Source: Rhodotorula mucilaginosa
Lineage: Eukaryota > Basidiomycota > Microbotryomycetes > Sporidiobolales > Sporidiobolaceae
Direction of reading: 5' to 3'
DNA: 64,000 bases
Assembly (NCBI GenBank): GCA_034406715.1
Contig: CP137881.1
Span: 248,001-312,000 of the forward strand
Shown: piece by piece, positions 44,518 to 55,953 of the stretch
Layout of the letters: each line of letters starts with the position of its first letter
Numbering within the stretch: position 1 is the stretch's first letter
Program-made: the position numbers and the translations under genes
The notes under the pieces: model-generated
The model's database searches: none
The model's input: the letters and a program-made list of their open reading frames with translations, nothing else
Told to the model about the DNA's origin: nothing

Positions 44518-45843
44518 CAAACGGCTCATGTGCGCTTGCGGCGGTGAGCCAGGAACCCGAGAACACTTCTTTCTCTACGGCCCTCTCTACGCCACCCCGC
44601 GTGCGACTCTCTCCGCTTCGCTGCGTATTGCCCTCAGCAGCGCCGCCATTTTCACGCCCACCAACCAAGAGAACGCCCTCCACATCCTCGCTGATAACCT
44701 CTCTGCCGTCCAGCGCCCGATTGACCCCCGACCCTCGCCCGGCCAAACAATCCGCCTCGCGATCCGCAACTCGCTCATTTCAATGGAGGAGACTCACCCT
44801 CAGGTTCGCGTGGTCGTGCACTGGGTTCCCGGTCACATCGGCATCGACGGCAACGAGGAAGCCGACGAGTTGGCGAAGTCGGCCGTCGAGGAGGCGGGTC
44901 GTGCGCTAGCAAAGTCGACAACCGCTCACGAGAAGCGGGCGAAAGCAAGACGGGGACTCAGGGCCATGGTGTTCGACCCTAAAGCCGTCAGCGAGTCGTC
45001 CTCCAGCGATGGTGGCGACAGCGAGTACGAGGAAGGAGGCAGGAGAGGCGACTTGGCAATGACGACTCGTCGGATCGCCGCCCGAGCGCCTTCAACGCAA
45101 GACCGCGACCTCGGCGACGGACGTCTCGGTGGCGGCTGGGAGCTCCCCAGAAGCGTCTCGGCGATATGGGCTAGCTACCGAGCCGCTCTCCACCAGCAAT
45201 GGGCCAAGGAATGGTCTGCAGCAACGACCGGCGCCGGCCTTCGCGCGATCGCCAGATCCCCTCCCGGCCCTTCCTTCTCTCGATTCCATGCTCAGCTCAC
45301 CCGTCGGCAATCGACCCTGCTTTCCCGACTACGCACCGGCGTATGCGACCTTGGCGCCTACCGCGCGCACTTTGATCCGGACAAGGAACTGTGCGAGTGC
45401 GGAGAAGTTGAGTCCCGGGAACACTTCCTCCTCCTCTGCCCTCTCTACGCCGCTCCTCGCGCCACCCTCCTCTCAGAACTTCGCAAGCCCACCCTCCCAC
45501 CCATCGCCTTCCTGCTCAGCGACCCCTCCGCCACCAAGGCGACTCTCCGCTTCCTTGCCAACTCGGGGCGATTCGACTCGCTCTACTCGCCGCCAGCAGA
45601 CCCCCCTCTTTCTGGATAGCCCCCCCCCCTCCTCTTTTTGCTTGACCCGCCACCATAGCCCATCACTCTGCCTCCACCATATACCCTTGTCCCTTTACTC
45701 CAACTCGATTTTCCTGACTCAGACGAGCAGGTTTTTTCTTCGGGCCTCTCCTTGCCTCTCCCACTTTGAGTAGTACCCTCGGTCTACATGGGCTCTCTAG
45801 CTCGACATGACTTGAAACTTGATTGATCTATCTATCTATCTAT
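44518..45843 (+). mobile_element. LINE copy, best coding segment (RNase H to 3' tail)
   Basis: A 363-residue open frame (44528-45619) carries the RNase H core with VVHWVPGHIGIDGNEEADEL, a basic linker, and the C-terminal Cys-His motif CECGEVESREHFLLLC, then FLLSDPSATKATLRFLA. This layout matches the end of ORF2 of Tad/R1-type LINEs. The start of the frame (CACGGEPGTREHFFLYGPLY) repeats the C-terminal motif, so two copies are fused here. The 3' UTR ends with TCTACATGGGCT, CTCGACATGACTTGAAAC and (TATC)n at about 45826-45843. Endonuclease and reverse transcriptase are missing, so the copy is 5'-truncated and could move only in trans, if at all. Confidence 0.85.
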
Positions 45844-46185
45844 CCCTTCGACTCAAATCACCCTTCCTCGCCTACCTTCTCAGCGACCCGCGCGCGACAG
45901 AGGCGACACTTCCGTACCTCGCCGACACGGGCCGTTTCGACTCGCTTTATTGCCCCTCGGAGGACCCATCTGTTTAGTTTCTGAATTCTTTTCTGCCCCT
46001 CCCCTTTCCTGTCTCACTCCCTATCCACTATACCCCTTCACCCTTTTCCAACCTGAATTCCCCGACTCAAACGAGCGGATTTTTTCTTCGGGCCTTTCCT
46101 CGCTTCCTCCCTTTGTGCAGTATCCTCGGTCTACATGGGCTTAATGACTCAATATGACTTAAAACAAGAAACATCTATCAGGTAG
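45844..46185 (+). mobile_element. 5'-truncated LINE copy
   Basis: Begins directly after the TATC tail of the previous copy, with C-terminal sequence (SDPRATEATLPYLADTGRFD-like), then 3' UTR and the tail GTCTACATGGGCTT ... TATGACTTAAAACAAG. Confidence 0.7.
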
Positions 46186-46194
46186 GCTAGGGTG

Positions 46195-46535
46195 GGTGAT
46201 TTCAGTCAGAGGGAGGCAAGGAGGGTCGCGCGTGGGATGGCATAGAGAGGGCAGTGAAGGAACAAGTGTTCTCGGGTTTCTGGCTCACCGCCGCATCGAA
46301 CTGTGCCTTGTAGGTGCCGAGGTCGCAAGCGCCAGTCCGAAGCCATGTGAGGAGAGTTGACTGGCGGTGTGAGAGCGGCGAATGATAGCGGGTGAAAGCA
46401 AGACCGGGAGGGGAAGTGGTGACGGCGCAAAGATGGGTGCCAGTGGGTGAGGTCAACCAGGAGCGCGCCCAGGTCGCCTTTTGCGCTGCTTTAAAGGCTG
46501 ACCAGCCTGCTAAAAGGCTCCTAGGCAGCATACGC
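46195..46535 (-). mobile_element. LINE fragment, minus strand
   Basis: Minus-strand C-terminal LINE coding sequence with RRQSTLLTWLRTGACDLGTY-like and REHLFLHCPLYA motifs. No tail is attached. Confidence 0.7.
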
Positions 46536-47026
46536 CCGTGTCAGACCGAGCCTGAGCTGTTGTGAGAGGCGGAGCACATGGTAGCAGTTCCTAAACAGCT
46601 AGTATAGCCTGTAGACATCTCTAAGAGCCCATAGAGCCTGCTGGAAATGCTAAACACATGATATTTCAGGCTTGAAAAGCTTCTTACAGGGTCCCGGAGT
46701 CATTTTGACTCTGGGAGTTTTCAGCTTGCTGGACGGGAAAATCTCTGGGTCTGGGCTCTCGGGACCCGGGCAGGCAGCCCCGGATCTCCAGGCTGACATC
46801 CTCTAGCACAAGCTCAAGAACTGCGTAGTTGTATCACAGTTAAATTGCGGAGATTGCAACTGGGGAGTGTGCAAGAGATCATATGTATTGCATGAACACC
46901 CCCTTTCCTTGAGCTAGTAACAAATCCTTGACATGTTTCGACCTGACAAAGCAACTTCTCATGACAAATGGTTTAAGCAGATGGAGTGCAGAGTGACGGT
47001 GCTAGGTAGTCAATTTGATAGATAGA
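46536..47026. other. Relic DNA with a decayed copia piece
   Basis: No gene. The stretch at about 46850-47010 aligns by eye with the copia element at about 50535-50680 and differs mainly by loss of CG dinucleotides (C to T and G to A). The rest is unassigned and CpG-poor. Confidence 0.55.
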
Positions 47027-47206
47027 TCAGTCTTGTTTCAAGACCAGAGACAACACGAGAGCAAGGGGAGAGAGGAAAGGAGATAGATAGATAATTCTTG
47101 TTTCGAGTCCTGTCGAGCTAACAAGCCCATGTAGACCGCGGATACTACACAAAGTGGGGGAAGCGAGGAGAGGCCCAAAGAAAAGGCCTACTCTTTGAGT
47201 CAGGAA
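47027..47206 (-). mobile_element. LINE 3' tails, minus strand
   Basis: Two successive minus-strand tails with GATA repeats (about 47019-47040 and 47083-47130); the second continues into LINE 3' UTR sequence and meets a plus copy at 47207. Confidence 0.65.
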
Positions 47207-47589
47207 AAAACTGCGATCTCGGCGCCTACAAAGCACACTTTGACCCGGATCGACTCCTCTGCGCGTGCAGCGGCGAACCGGAGACCCGCGAACACTTCTT
47301 TCTCCACTGCCCGCTCTACGCCATTCCGCGCGCTACACTTCTCTCCTCCCTCCAACTCATCTCTCCTCCCTCCAACTCAAATCTCCCTCCCTCGCCTACC
47401 TGCTCGGCGACCCGCGCGCAACAAAGCCAACACTCCGCTTCCTCGCCGACTTGGGCCGTTTCGACTCGCTCTACTCCCCGCCCCCTGATGACCCGTCTAG
47501 TTGAGTTTGCCCTCCATCATACCTCTCCCTACATCCCCTCTCCTTCTCCCTCTCACCTATACCCCTCATTCTTTCCAACCTGATTTTCC
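47207..47589 (+). mobile_element. LINE copy, left half, split by the copia element
   Basis: C-terminal LINE coding part (CDLGAYKAHFDPDRLLCACS-like region, YLLGDPRATKPTLRFLADLG) and 3' UTR up to GATTTTCC. The copia element follows, and the LINE continues at 53287 with its 3' UTR and tail. The duplicated target is TTTCC. Confidence 0.85.
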
Positions 47590-47829
47590 TGTTCAAGGCT
47601 GCTCTCCAGGCAGTGAGAGTGAACTGCTAGTGAGTATGACAGTATAGAGAGAAAAGTGTATGAGGGAGGCTACACACCTGCTCTCCAGGCAGTGAGAGTG
47701 AACTGCTGGAGAGCAAGAGAGGGAGAGGAGCGAGTGCGCGTCTCATGACGAGTGACTCAGGGGCGGTTTCAGAGGCGCTCAAGGACTTGAGAGGATTCTC
47801 ATCCGGGGGGGAGAGCGTCTGCAGCAACA
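47590..47829 (-). repeat. copia 3' LTR
   Basis: 240 bp, TGTTCAAGG...GCAACA. It contains a 28-bp direct repeat (CTGCTCTCCAGGCAGTGAG... twice) about 60 bp apart, and the second copy runs into an inverted match CTGGAGAGC. Confidence 0.9.
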
Positions 47830-50800
47830 CCCCCCCTCGCTCGAAACGGTTGGATGCCCAAGGCAACGCGGTGCTGGATGAAGCCCGGGAGCGGGAGAGA
47901 CTTGGTCATGACGTCGGCAACCATACGCGCAGTCGGGATGTACGTGACCGTGATGTCGCCCTGCTGCACCTGCTCGCGGACGAAGTGCTCCGTCAGGCGA
48001 AGGTGGCGAGTGCGGTTGTGAAACTGCGGGTCGCGCGAGAGAGCGTTGGCGCCTTGGTTGTCACCGAAGAGCTCGATCGGTCTGCCGGATCCTTGCGCAA
48101 GCTCGGACAAGAGCTGCGACAGGTGGATCGCCTCCTTCGAGGCGTGCGAGAGACCGAGGTACTCTGCCTCCGTCGAAGAGGCGGTAACGCGCGGCTGAAG
48201 CTTGGACGACCAGGAAACGGCGCCCGATGCAAGGACGAAGGTGTACCCCATGGTCGAGCGCGAGGTCGAGGGGCACGCACCCCAGTCCGAGTCCGAGTAC
48301 GCCTCGAAACCGGCAAGTGGCGAGTCGTCAGGCTGGAACTCGAGCCCAAAGTCGAGCGTTCCCTTGATGTACGCCAGGACGCGGATGACGGCAGCCCAGT
48401 GCGAGTTGTCTGGCCGCGCGGCGTGGCTAGCCCAGAACGCCCACGGCGTAGCAAAGGTCGGGGCGAGTCCCAAGCACGGCGTACATGAGGGAACCGACGG
48501 CTTGAAGGTAGCGGGAGCGGAAGGCAGGGGTGGGCTGGTGGTCCTCCGGAGCGACGGCAAGCTGCAAGTTCGGCTGCATTGGTGTCGGGGCGGTTCGACC
48601 GTCGGCGTAGCCAAGGCGGAGTAGGACGTCCTCGAGGTACGCACGCTGGGAGAGGAAGATTCCGCCATTCGACCGGCGATGTACCTGGATGCCCAAGATG
48701 AACTTGGCTTCGCCGAGATCCTTGATGCCGTACTGCCGTTTGAGGCCGTCCTTGATCCGTTGGATCTCGTCGAGGTCAGGCGAGACGAAGAGGAGGTCGT
48801 CAACGTAGAGGGCAATGTAGTGCGTGTGCCCCCCCTCGCTGCGGACGTAGATGCAGGCGTCTGACTTGGTGCGCTGGTAGCCGAGTCCTTCCAGGGTCGC
48901 GTGAATCCGGTGATTCCAGACGCGGCCGGCCTGCTTGAGGCCGTACAGCGCGCGATCGAGTTTGAGGACCTTGCCGGCGTACTCGCTGTCGTCGATGCCT
49001 TCCGGTACGCGCATGTACAGTTCCTCCTCGAGTGCGCCGTGGAGGTACGCCATGTCGATGTCAGCCTGATGGACATGAAGGCGGTGGCGGGCGGCAAGAG
49101 CGAGCAGGACGCGGATCGAGGTGAACTTGACCACGGGCGCGAACGTCTCGCGGAAGTCGACGTACGGCCGCTGGGTGAACCCTTGTGCGACGAGGCGGAC
49201 TTTGTGGCCGGTGACTTGGCCGTTCTGGTCCTTTTTGCGTCGGTAGACGAAGCGTGCCCCGAGGATCTTTGCATCAGGCGGCACCTCGCTGCGGTCGACG
49301 GGGTGGAAGACGTTGTACTCGTTTTGGAGGGACGTGAACTCGTCGTGCTCGCCGAGGCGCCAGCGCTCGGAGTCTGTGTCGCGCATCGCTTCGCGGTGGT
49401 TGCGAGGGTCGGACGTCGGAAGCGAAAATTGCTCGTCCGAGGCAGAGAGGTCTTCACCGGCGGCCGAGTAGAGAGCCTCGACTTCGGCAAGTGTGGCCCC
49501 GAAGGGGTCGTTACCGAGGAAGTCGAGCTCGTCACGGGACTCCTCGTCAGGGAGAACAGGCTCGGGCGAAGGCGGCGAAGGGGCGCTGGCGCGGTGGAAG
49601 ACGGCGGTGTCACGACAACCTCGCGGGCTTGAGCAGCTCGTACGGGAGGACGTGGCACGACCGGCGGTGCACGCGCGGGAGTCTGCGGCGTCGCATCGTT
49701 GGCAGCGGAGGGAGCTTGACTCGAGGCAAGGATGATCAAGTCGTCTGGAGCAGGCATAGGCTGCGGCAAACTTTGCGCAGTACTCGGAGTGGCGGCGGCA
49801 AACGGGAATTCGTCCTCTACGAAACGGGCATCGCGAGATCGCACAGTCTTGCGTGTCGCCGGGTCGAAGAGGCGGTAGGCGGCCATGTCGCCATCGTAGC
49901 CGATAAAGACGAGAGGCACGGCCTTGTCATTGAGCTTTGCACGACCGTTGGTGACGGTGTGGTAAGCACGACAACCCCAGACCCGCAGCATGTCGACCCG
50001 TACAGGTTTGCCACGCCAGACGGCGAGCGGGACGCCTCCCGCAAGTGCAGCATGCGGCGACCGGTTCTTGACAAAGACGAAGGCGAGAAGCGCCTCTGCC
50101 CAGAGGGCTTTGGGTGCTTGGGCCTGATTGAGCAGTGAAATCAGGCCCTCGACGATGGTCCGGTTGATCCGCTCCGCGACGCCGTTGGCCTGCGGAGAGT
50201 ACGGCGGTGGCATCTCGTGATGGATCCCGTGTTCGGCCAGGAAGTCGCGGAATTCGTGGGACGTGTACTCGCCGCCGTTGTCGGAACGCAGGCGCTGGAT
50301 GTGCTTGCCCGACTCGTTCTCGGCAGCCGCCTTGAAGCGCTGGAAGGCTCCAAAGACGTCACTCTTGCGGGCGAGCGCCTCGACCCAGAGCATGCGAGAG
50401 TGGTCGTCGACAAACGTGACGACGTAGCGGCGACCACCATACGACGGTACGTTGATCGAGAGCACGTCCGTGTGCACGAGCTCGAGAAGCTCTGTCGTCT
50501 GACGACCCGACCGCGGAAACGGCAACCGGGAACCGTGCGAGAGATGACATGTATTGCACGGGCGAGGCTCCACACTTCCTTGAGTAGCTACTTCCAAACC
50601 CTTGACATGTTCCGACCTGGCAAGCGACTTCAGCGACCTAAGGGAAAGGTGCGCAAAGCGACAGTGCCAGGTGGTCAGTTCAGGTTTAGAAGCAGTACCT
50701 GTGGCAAGGAGAGCGGTCGCACCTTTGGCCGTGCTCGGAGCAATCAGCTCGCCGTCGAGTTGGTAGAGGTGCTTCCGGAGGCGAGTGCCGGTGGCAATCA

Positions 50801-51069
50801 CGACGCCGTTGCGCGAGAGGGTGGCTCCCTGTCCGAAGGTTGTCGTGACGCCGTGGTTGTCGTAGAGTTGCGACGACGAGATGAGGTTTGCTGCGATCCC
50901 GGGCACGAGAAGCGCCTGATGGATGACCACGATCCTGCCGCTGACGAGCTTGACAAGGAGCGAGCCTACGCCGGTGACCACGAGCCCGTTCTTGGCACCG
51001 GAGACGCCACCGACGGGTGACGGACGGCATCGGCGAAAGTTGAAGAAGAGCGAGATCTCGCCGCACATG

Positions 51070-51919
51070 ATAGATAGATAGATCAATCAAGTTTCAAGTC
51101 ATGTCGAGCTAGAGAGCCCATGTAGACCGAGGGTACTACTCGAAGTGGGAGAGGAAAGGAGAGGCCCGAAGAAAAAACCTGCTCGTCTGAGTCAGAAAAA
51201 TCGAGTTGGAGTAAAGGGACAAGGGTATATGGTGGAGGCAGAGTGATGGGCTATGGTGGAGAGTCAAGCAAAACGAGGGGGGGGGGGGCTATCCAGAAAG
51301 AGGGGGGTCTGCTAGCGGCGAGTAGAGCGAGTCGAATCGCCCCGAGTTGGCAAGGAAGCGGAGAGTCGCCTTGGTGGCGGAGGGGTCGCTGAGCAGGAAG
51401 GAGATGGGAGGGAGGGTGGGCTTGCGGTGTCAGAGAGGAGGGCGGCGCGAGGAGCGGCGTAGCGAGGGCAGAGGAGGAGGAAGTGTTCCCGCGACTCAAC
51501 TTCTCCGCACTCGCACAGCTCCTTGTCCGGGTCGAAGTGTGCGCGGTAGGCGCCAAGGTCGCATACGCCGGTGCGTAATCGGGAAAGCATGGTCGACTGT
51601 CGGCGAGTGAGCTGAGCGTGGTATCGAGAGAAGGAAGGGCCGGGAGGGGATCTGGCGATCGCGCGAAGGCCGGCGCCGGTCGTTGCAGCAGACCATTCCT
51701 TGGCCCATTGCTGGTGGAGAGCGGCTCGGTAGCTAGCCCATATCGCCGAGACGCTTCTGGGGAGCTCCCAGCCGCCACCGAGACGTCCGTCGCCGAGGTC
51801 GCGGTCTTGCGTTGAAGGCGCTCGGGCGGCGATCCGACGAGTCGTCATTGCCAAGTTGCCTCTCCTGCCTCCTTCCTCACACTCGAGGACGACTCGCTGA
51901 CGGCTTTAGGGTCGAACGC
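51070..51919 (-). mobile_element. 5'-truncated LINE inserted in the copia element
   Basis: An 850-bp minus-strand copy with the C-terminal LINE region (LTRRQSTMLSRLRTGVCDLG, CECGEVESREHFLLLC), 3' UTR, conserved tail and GATA repeats at its left end. CATG flanks it at 51066-51069 and 51920-51923. It is almost identical to 44968-45843, but inverted, and must be younger than the copia element that it interrupts. Confidence 0.88.
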
Positions 51920-53046
51920 CATGGGAGTGAGTGGCGCCGCTGTCGATCGTAGGCTTGAGGCTGCGCGGAGTCGCGCTGAAACTCATGGTGAGCCAGACTT
52001 CGACGCCCGTGTCCTCGTCGAGAAGGGACGCAAGTTGCGCGTTGGCCTCGCCGGCTTGTGCGAGTCGAGCCTTGGCCTTGAGACGGTTCTTAAAGTTGCG
52101 CTCCTTGTGTTGAGCGCGGAACTTGTTGCCCTCCGGACTGGTGCAGTCACGGAGCCAGTGCGCGCCCTTGCAGGCGGGGCACGGCGAAGGCGGCGGCATC
52201 TCTGAGCTTGCGGTGAGCGCGACAGAGGTGGACGACGACGACGACGAGAGGCGGAGGACCTCGTTCCGGACGAGATCGAGTATGCGATCCGTGCTGGGCA
52301 GTTCCGACGAGTTGGTGATGGCGAGGCTAGTCTGGAACGCGCTGAGAGCGGGCGGAAGGGCGTTGAGGAGGTGCGACAAGTATACTGTCTCGAGCTTGAC
52401 GTCGGCGGCCTTGATGGCGGCGAGGGCGGCTCGGTACTCTTTCGAGAATGTCTCGAACGCCTCCGGTGTGGCAGCCGGGAGCGTGAGTCCCCAAAAACGA
52501 GTGAGCAGTCGTTGGGCGCCTTGCGCGTCCGACGGACGGTAGACATCGCGTAGGGCGGCCCAGTATGCCGTGGCCGTGCGCTTGCAGCCGGCAACGTGGT
52601 GGATCACGCTCTGGTCGGCCAAGATGACGATCGTCGAGATGACAAATTCGTTTAGCCGGTCCCAGAGTGTAGGGTCGAACGATCCTCCCTCGCACGGTTC
52701 ACCGTCGATGACCTTGCAAGCGTCGACGCCTACGAGAGCTCGGAGCTGTATGGTCCAAACGTTGTAGTGGTCCAAGCCGCGGAGGTGCGAGGCGACGGGG
52801 AGAGGAGTCGGTTTGTTGGGCACATGTAGAGCAAATGCCGCGAGCGCGCTGGAGGCGTCGGGCTTCTTGTCGTCTTTGCTGGCCATGACGAGTTCGATCG
52901 GTCTCGATTTTGATCTCGACTGATGATGTGGCACTCTCCTGGAGCGTTTTACGCCGCGGGACCGGTCGGGCGGCGTAAAATCTCAGACTGCCAGTGACCG
53001 GGTTGAGCTTGGACCGTGGAGAGAGCGCTAGTTGGGGCTCATAACC

Positions 53047-53286
53047 TGTTCAAGGCTGCTCTCCAGGCAGTGAGAGTGAACTGCTAGTGAGTATGACAGT
53101 ATAGAGAGAAGAGTGTATGAGGGAGGCTACACACCTGCTCTCCAGGCAGTGAGAGTGAACTGCTGGAGAGCGAGAGAGGGAGAGGAGCAAGTGCGCGTCT
53201 CATGACAACTGACTCAGGGGAGGTTTCAGAGGCGCCCAAGGACTTGAGAGGATTCTCATCCGGGGGAGAGAGCGTCTGCAGCAACA
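53047..53286 (-). repeat. copia 5' LTR
   Basis: 240-bp partner of 47590-47829, about eight differences, with the same internal direct repeat. The primer-binding region and Gag follow on its left. Confidence 0.9.
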
Positions 53287-53420
53287 TTTCCTGCCTCAGC
53301 GAGGAGGTTTTTTATTTGGGCCTTCCCTCGCTTCCCTCACTCTGAGTAGTATCCACGGTCTACATGGGCTTCTATAGCTCGATATGACTTGAAACGCGAC
53401 TTGTCTATCTATCTATCAGG
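53287..53420 (+). mobile_element. LINE copy, right half, 3' UTR and tail
   Basis: Continuation of the copy at 47207-47589: TTTCCTG..CAGCGAGGAGG, T-rich UTR, GTCTACATGGGCTTCTATAG, CTCGATATGACTTGAAAC and TATC repeats. Confidence 0.82.
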
Positions 53421-53635
53421 AAAAGGTTGGAAGAGGATGACGGGTATAGTGTGGTGTGGGTCAGGAGTGAACCAGGGAAAGGGGGAGGGCAGAGCAGAAA
53501 AGAGAAACTAAACAGGTGGGTTCTCTGAGGGCGGGCAATAAAGCGAGTCAAAGCGGCCCGAGTCGGCGAGGAACCGGAGCGTCGCCCTTGTCGCGCGCGG
53601 GTCGCTGAGCAAGGAGAGGAAAGGCCAGAAGAACA
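53421..53635 (-). mobile_element. LINE fragment, minus strand
   Basis: Minus-strand 3' UTR and C-terminal end (SDPRATRATLRFLADSGRFD-like, then LYCPPSENP-like). It abuts the TATC tail of the plus copy. Confidence 0.65.
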
Positions 53636-53880
53636 CCGTGCTCATTTGGTCACTTCAGGCTTGGAGGTAGTACCTGTAGCAAGGAAGGTGCTTGCACATT
53701 TAGCCGTGCTCAAAGCCACCAGTTTGCTGTCTAGTAAGATAAAGATGCTTCCAAATGCAAGTACTGGTGGCAAGTACCACACAATGCCCAGGGGGTTTCT
53801 GCACATTGTTGTGAAGCTGTGATTGTTGTAGAGGTGCAACAACAAAGTGAAATTTGCCTCAATGCCTGGAGGAGGTCTCT
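53636..53880 (-). mobile_element. Decayed copia relic
   Basis: It aligns by eye with the intact copia region at about 50675-50880. Nearly every CG of the younger copy is TG or CA here; I count about one CG left in 240 bp. This points to methylation-driven or RIP-like decay. Confidence 0.7.
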
Positions 53881-55953
53881 AATTTGCCAGACACTTTTGC
53901 AACTCAACCCTCAAATGAGGTGAATGAGAACGCGAGCTGTGTTGCTTCCATGCCCTGAATGAGAAGATAGATTCCAGGTCTGGCACACATCTGTCTCTTT
54001 TCTCTATCGACCTTTCTATCTATCTATCTCTCCATCCTCGAATTACCTTTCCACTGATAAACTCCAGACATGCTATGGCCTGCCACCTGTTTCAGAATGG
54101 CGAGGCACACGCACATGGGGGCTCTGTGATAAACTAGTTTGACTGATGTGTGCCATCTTCTTGCAGTACCTGATCAATCAACCCCCATTGCATCAAGCAG
54201 GCAGCAGGTTTACATGGGCATTCTAGCTCACAATGACGTGAAAAGATTCTCTGTCTATCTAACAAGAAGAAGGTGTGCTGCTATCTCAATTCTCTGTGTG
54301 TGAGCTGGTTTCCACAACTCTGTGCTTTCTGCCCAGCTTGGTCAACTTCATTCACGGGTGCCCGACTTTGCACTTTCACCACTACTCCTCCCGGTCTCGC
54401 TTTCAACCACTTCCACTTATTGCTCTTGCACTGCCAGTCAACTCACCTCACACAGCTATGGACTGTTGCATGCAACCTCAGTGCCTACAAGGCGCTTTGC
54501 AAACCCAAGCGACTCATCTAACACAGTGACTGCCGGCTACCCTGAGCTGGCCACAACATTAGTTCCCCTTCCAACCTTCTTCAGCTTTGGGCTCACCCCA
54601 TCCCTACTTTGCAAGCCTTGGCAGTTCAAGTCTCAAGATCCTTGGTGCCTGGTTTAGCATTAGCTTCCACCTGCATGACACACGTGCCCAGTGTTATTGA
54701 TGATGAAGTGACAGCTCTTACAGCAATGTACATTTCTTCCTTTGTAGACAGGCCTGTTGCCCGAGCTTGCTCTTGCGATTGAGTCAAGTTTTCAAGTCAC
54801 CGTCGAGCCTTACAACGCTACGTGCAGTGAGGTGCGTGATGCAAGGCAATACATCTTGTTTCAAGTTCTTTCACCTCCCCTCCTCTCGCAAGCCCTTTCA
54901 GGGCTAAGCTCTCTGCCACCTCCCCTACTGCAGAAGCTAGAGTGGCCAGGAGTTAACTGCCTCCTTCAATCCTGTAGCACGAAGTCGGCTGCTCCTCCTT
55001 CCAACTTGCCGGTGTCTTCTTCAACTCACAATGCCCTCTCTTGCTGCACCATGCGAGTTGCCCTGTCATTGCCATGATGCCCTCTTCCTTCCCCCGAATG
55101 CACGCCCCAGGGCTCACAATGACGGGACAGTGGCAGTTACGTGGAAGGACACCGCTTGAAGCTCGCTTCCGATGCGTGACCTGATTGCTCTCCTCATCGT
55201 ATCTGACGGAGAACAACCAGGTGAGTCTTCCAGTTCTGCAGCATAGCTATCATTGTATCTAACAGAGAACAGCCAGGCAATATACTGCATTGCTATTCAG
55301 TTCAGCTATGGTCTCAGTGTCGATCAAATGACAAAATGTCCGTCCGTCATTGACCTTCCACTTGCTGCCGGAGGAAAGCAAATCATACCTCACTTCTGTC
55401 TGCATGGAGTATTTCTGTTGTCAAATAGTTCAATATGATTGCACTCAGCCAGAACTGACACCAGTTGACTGGTCGGTCATGACTCATGCTGCAACTTGGG
55501 AAACCAACAAGTCACTGTCACAAGCGGAGGGACAGACTTGCCGCAGGGAAACGAGGTGGTGCACTTCCTCTAGTCTGACCCACAGGCGGAGCTAGACAGG
55601 GTACACCAGCAGAAGAGAAGAGATGGAATGCTCATTGCACATCAACAGGTTGGCAGAGCCACGGAAAGCGAGCAGAGATATTGGATTTGAAAGCAGACCA
55701 GTCTGATCTGTACATCCCGTGACACGGTGACGGGTTGTATGTCAGTACAGTACAGGGTACAGGAGCCTGTGCCCCGCGCACTCCCCTGTCGAGCAAAAGT
55801 CAAGATCATCACGCCCGTGCGGGAGGTCACGGGCCCGGGAACATTCCCTGCTTGAGGACTTCGAAACAAGGGCAGCCACAGCGCAGCTTGCACAATGCAA
55901 AAGTATCACAAAGAGCCACAATGAGCGAAAGAAAAAAGGTGAAAAAGCTATGC
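53881..55953. other. Gene-free, CpG-poor relic DNA
   Basis: No host gene is supported. A decayed plus-strand LINE piece is recognisable at about 54340-54520 (equivalent to 42975-43170, CG dinucleotides lost). Two related 23-bp pieces (TATCT.AC.GAGAACA.CCAGG) lie at 55199-55221 and 55254-55276. Short TCTA runs and LINE-tail-like words occur near 54005-54020 and 54230-54260. Confidence 0.55.
54340..54520 (+). mobile_element. Decayed LINE relic
   Basis: It matches the LINE coding stretch GGTCGACTTCTCCC...GGCGCTTGCAACCTC at 42975-43170 by eye, with CG changed to TG or CA at most sites. Confidence 0.65.

Larger units (their letters stand above)
47590..53286 (-). mobile_element. Ty1/copia LTR retrotransposon, with a LINE inserted in it
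   Basis: Bounded by 240-bp LTRs (47590-47829 and 53047-53286) and by TTTCC duplications (47585-47589 and 53287-53291). On the minus strand the order is Gag (about 51930-52930), protease, integrase (about 49800-50700, with GAG-pre-integrase and DDE core), reverse transcriptase with YVDD (about 48700-49300) and RNase H (about 47850-48330): the copia order, integrase before reverse transcriptase. The LTRs differ at about eight of 240 positions (about 3%), so it is older than the gypsy element. It is broken by the LINE insertion at 51070-51919 and a small number of other changes. Confidence 0.92.

Noticed and set aside
42264-45843. Twin-priming as the cause of the inverted LINE pairs
   Set aside because: In twin priming the inverted and direct parts should be adjacent segments of one copy. 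Here they overlap in content (both include the C-terminal Cys motif), and the minus part at 44197 has its own 3' tail, so separate insertions or rearrangement fit better.
44518-45843. A full-length, autonomous LINE
   Set aside because: Only RNase H and the C-terminal motif are present. No endonuclease or reverse transcriptase sequence of this LINE is found anywhere in the window.
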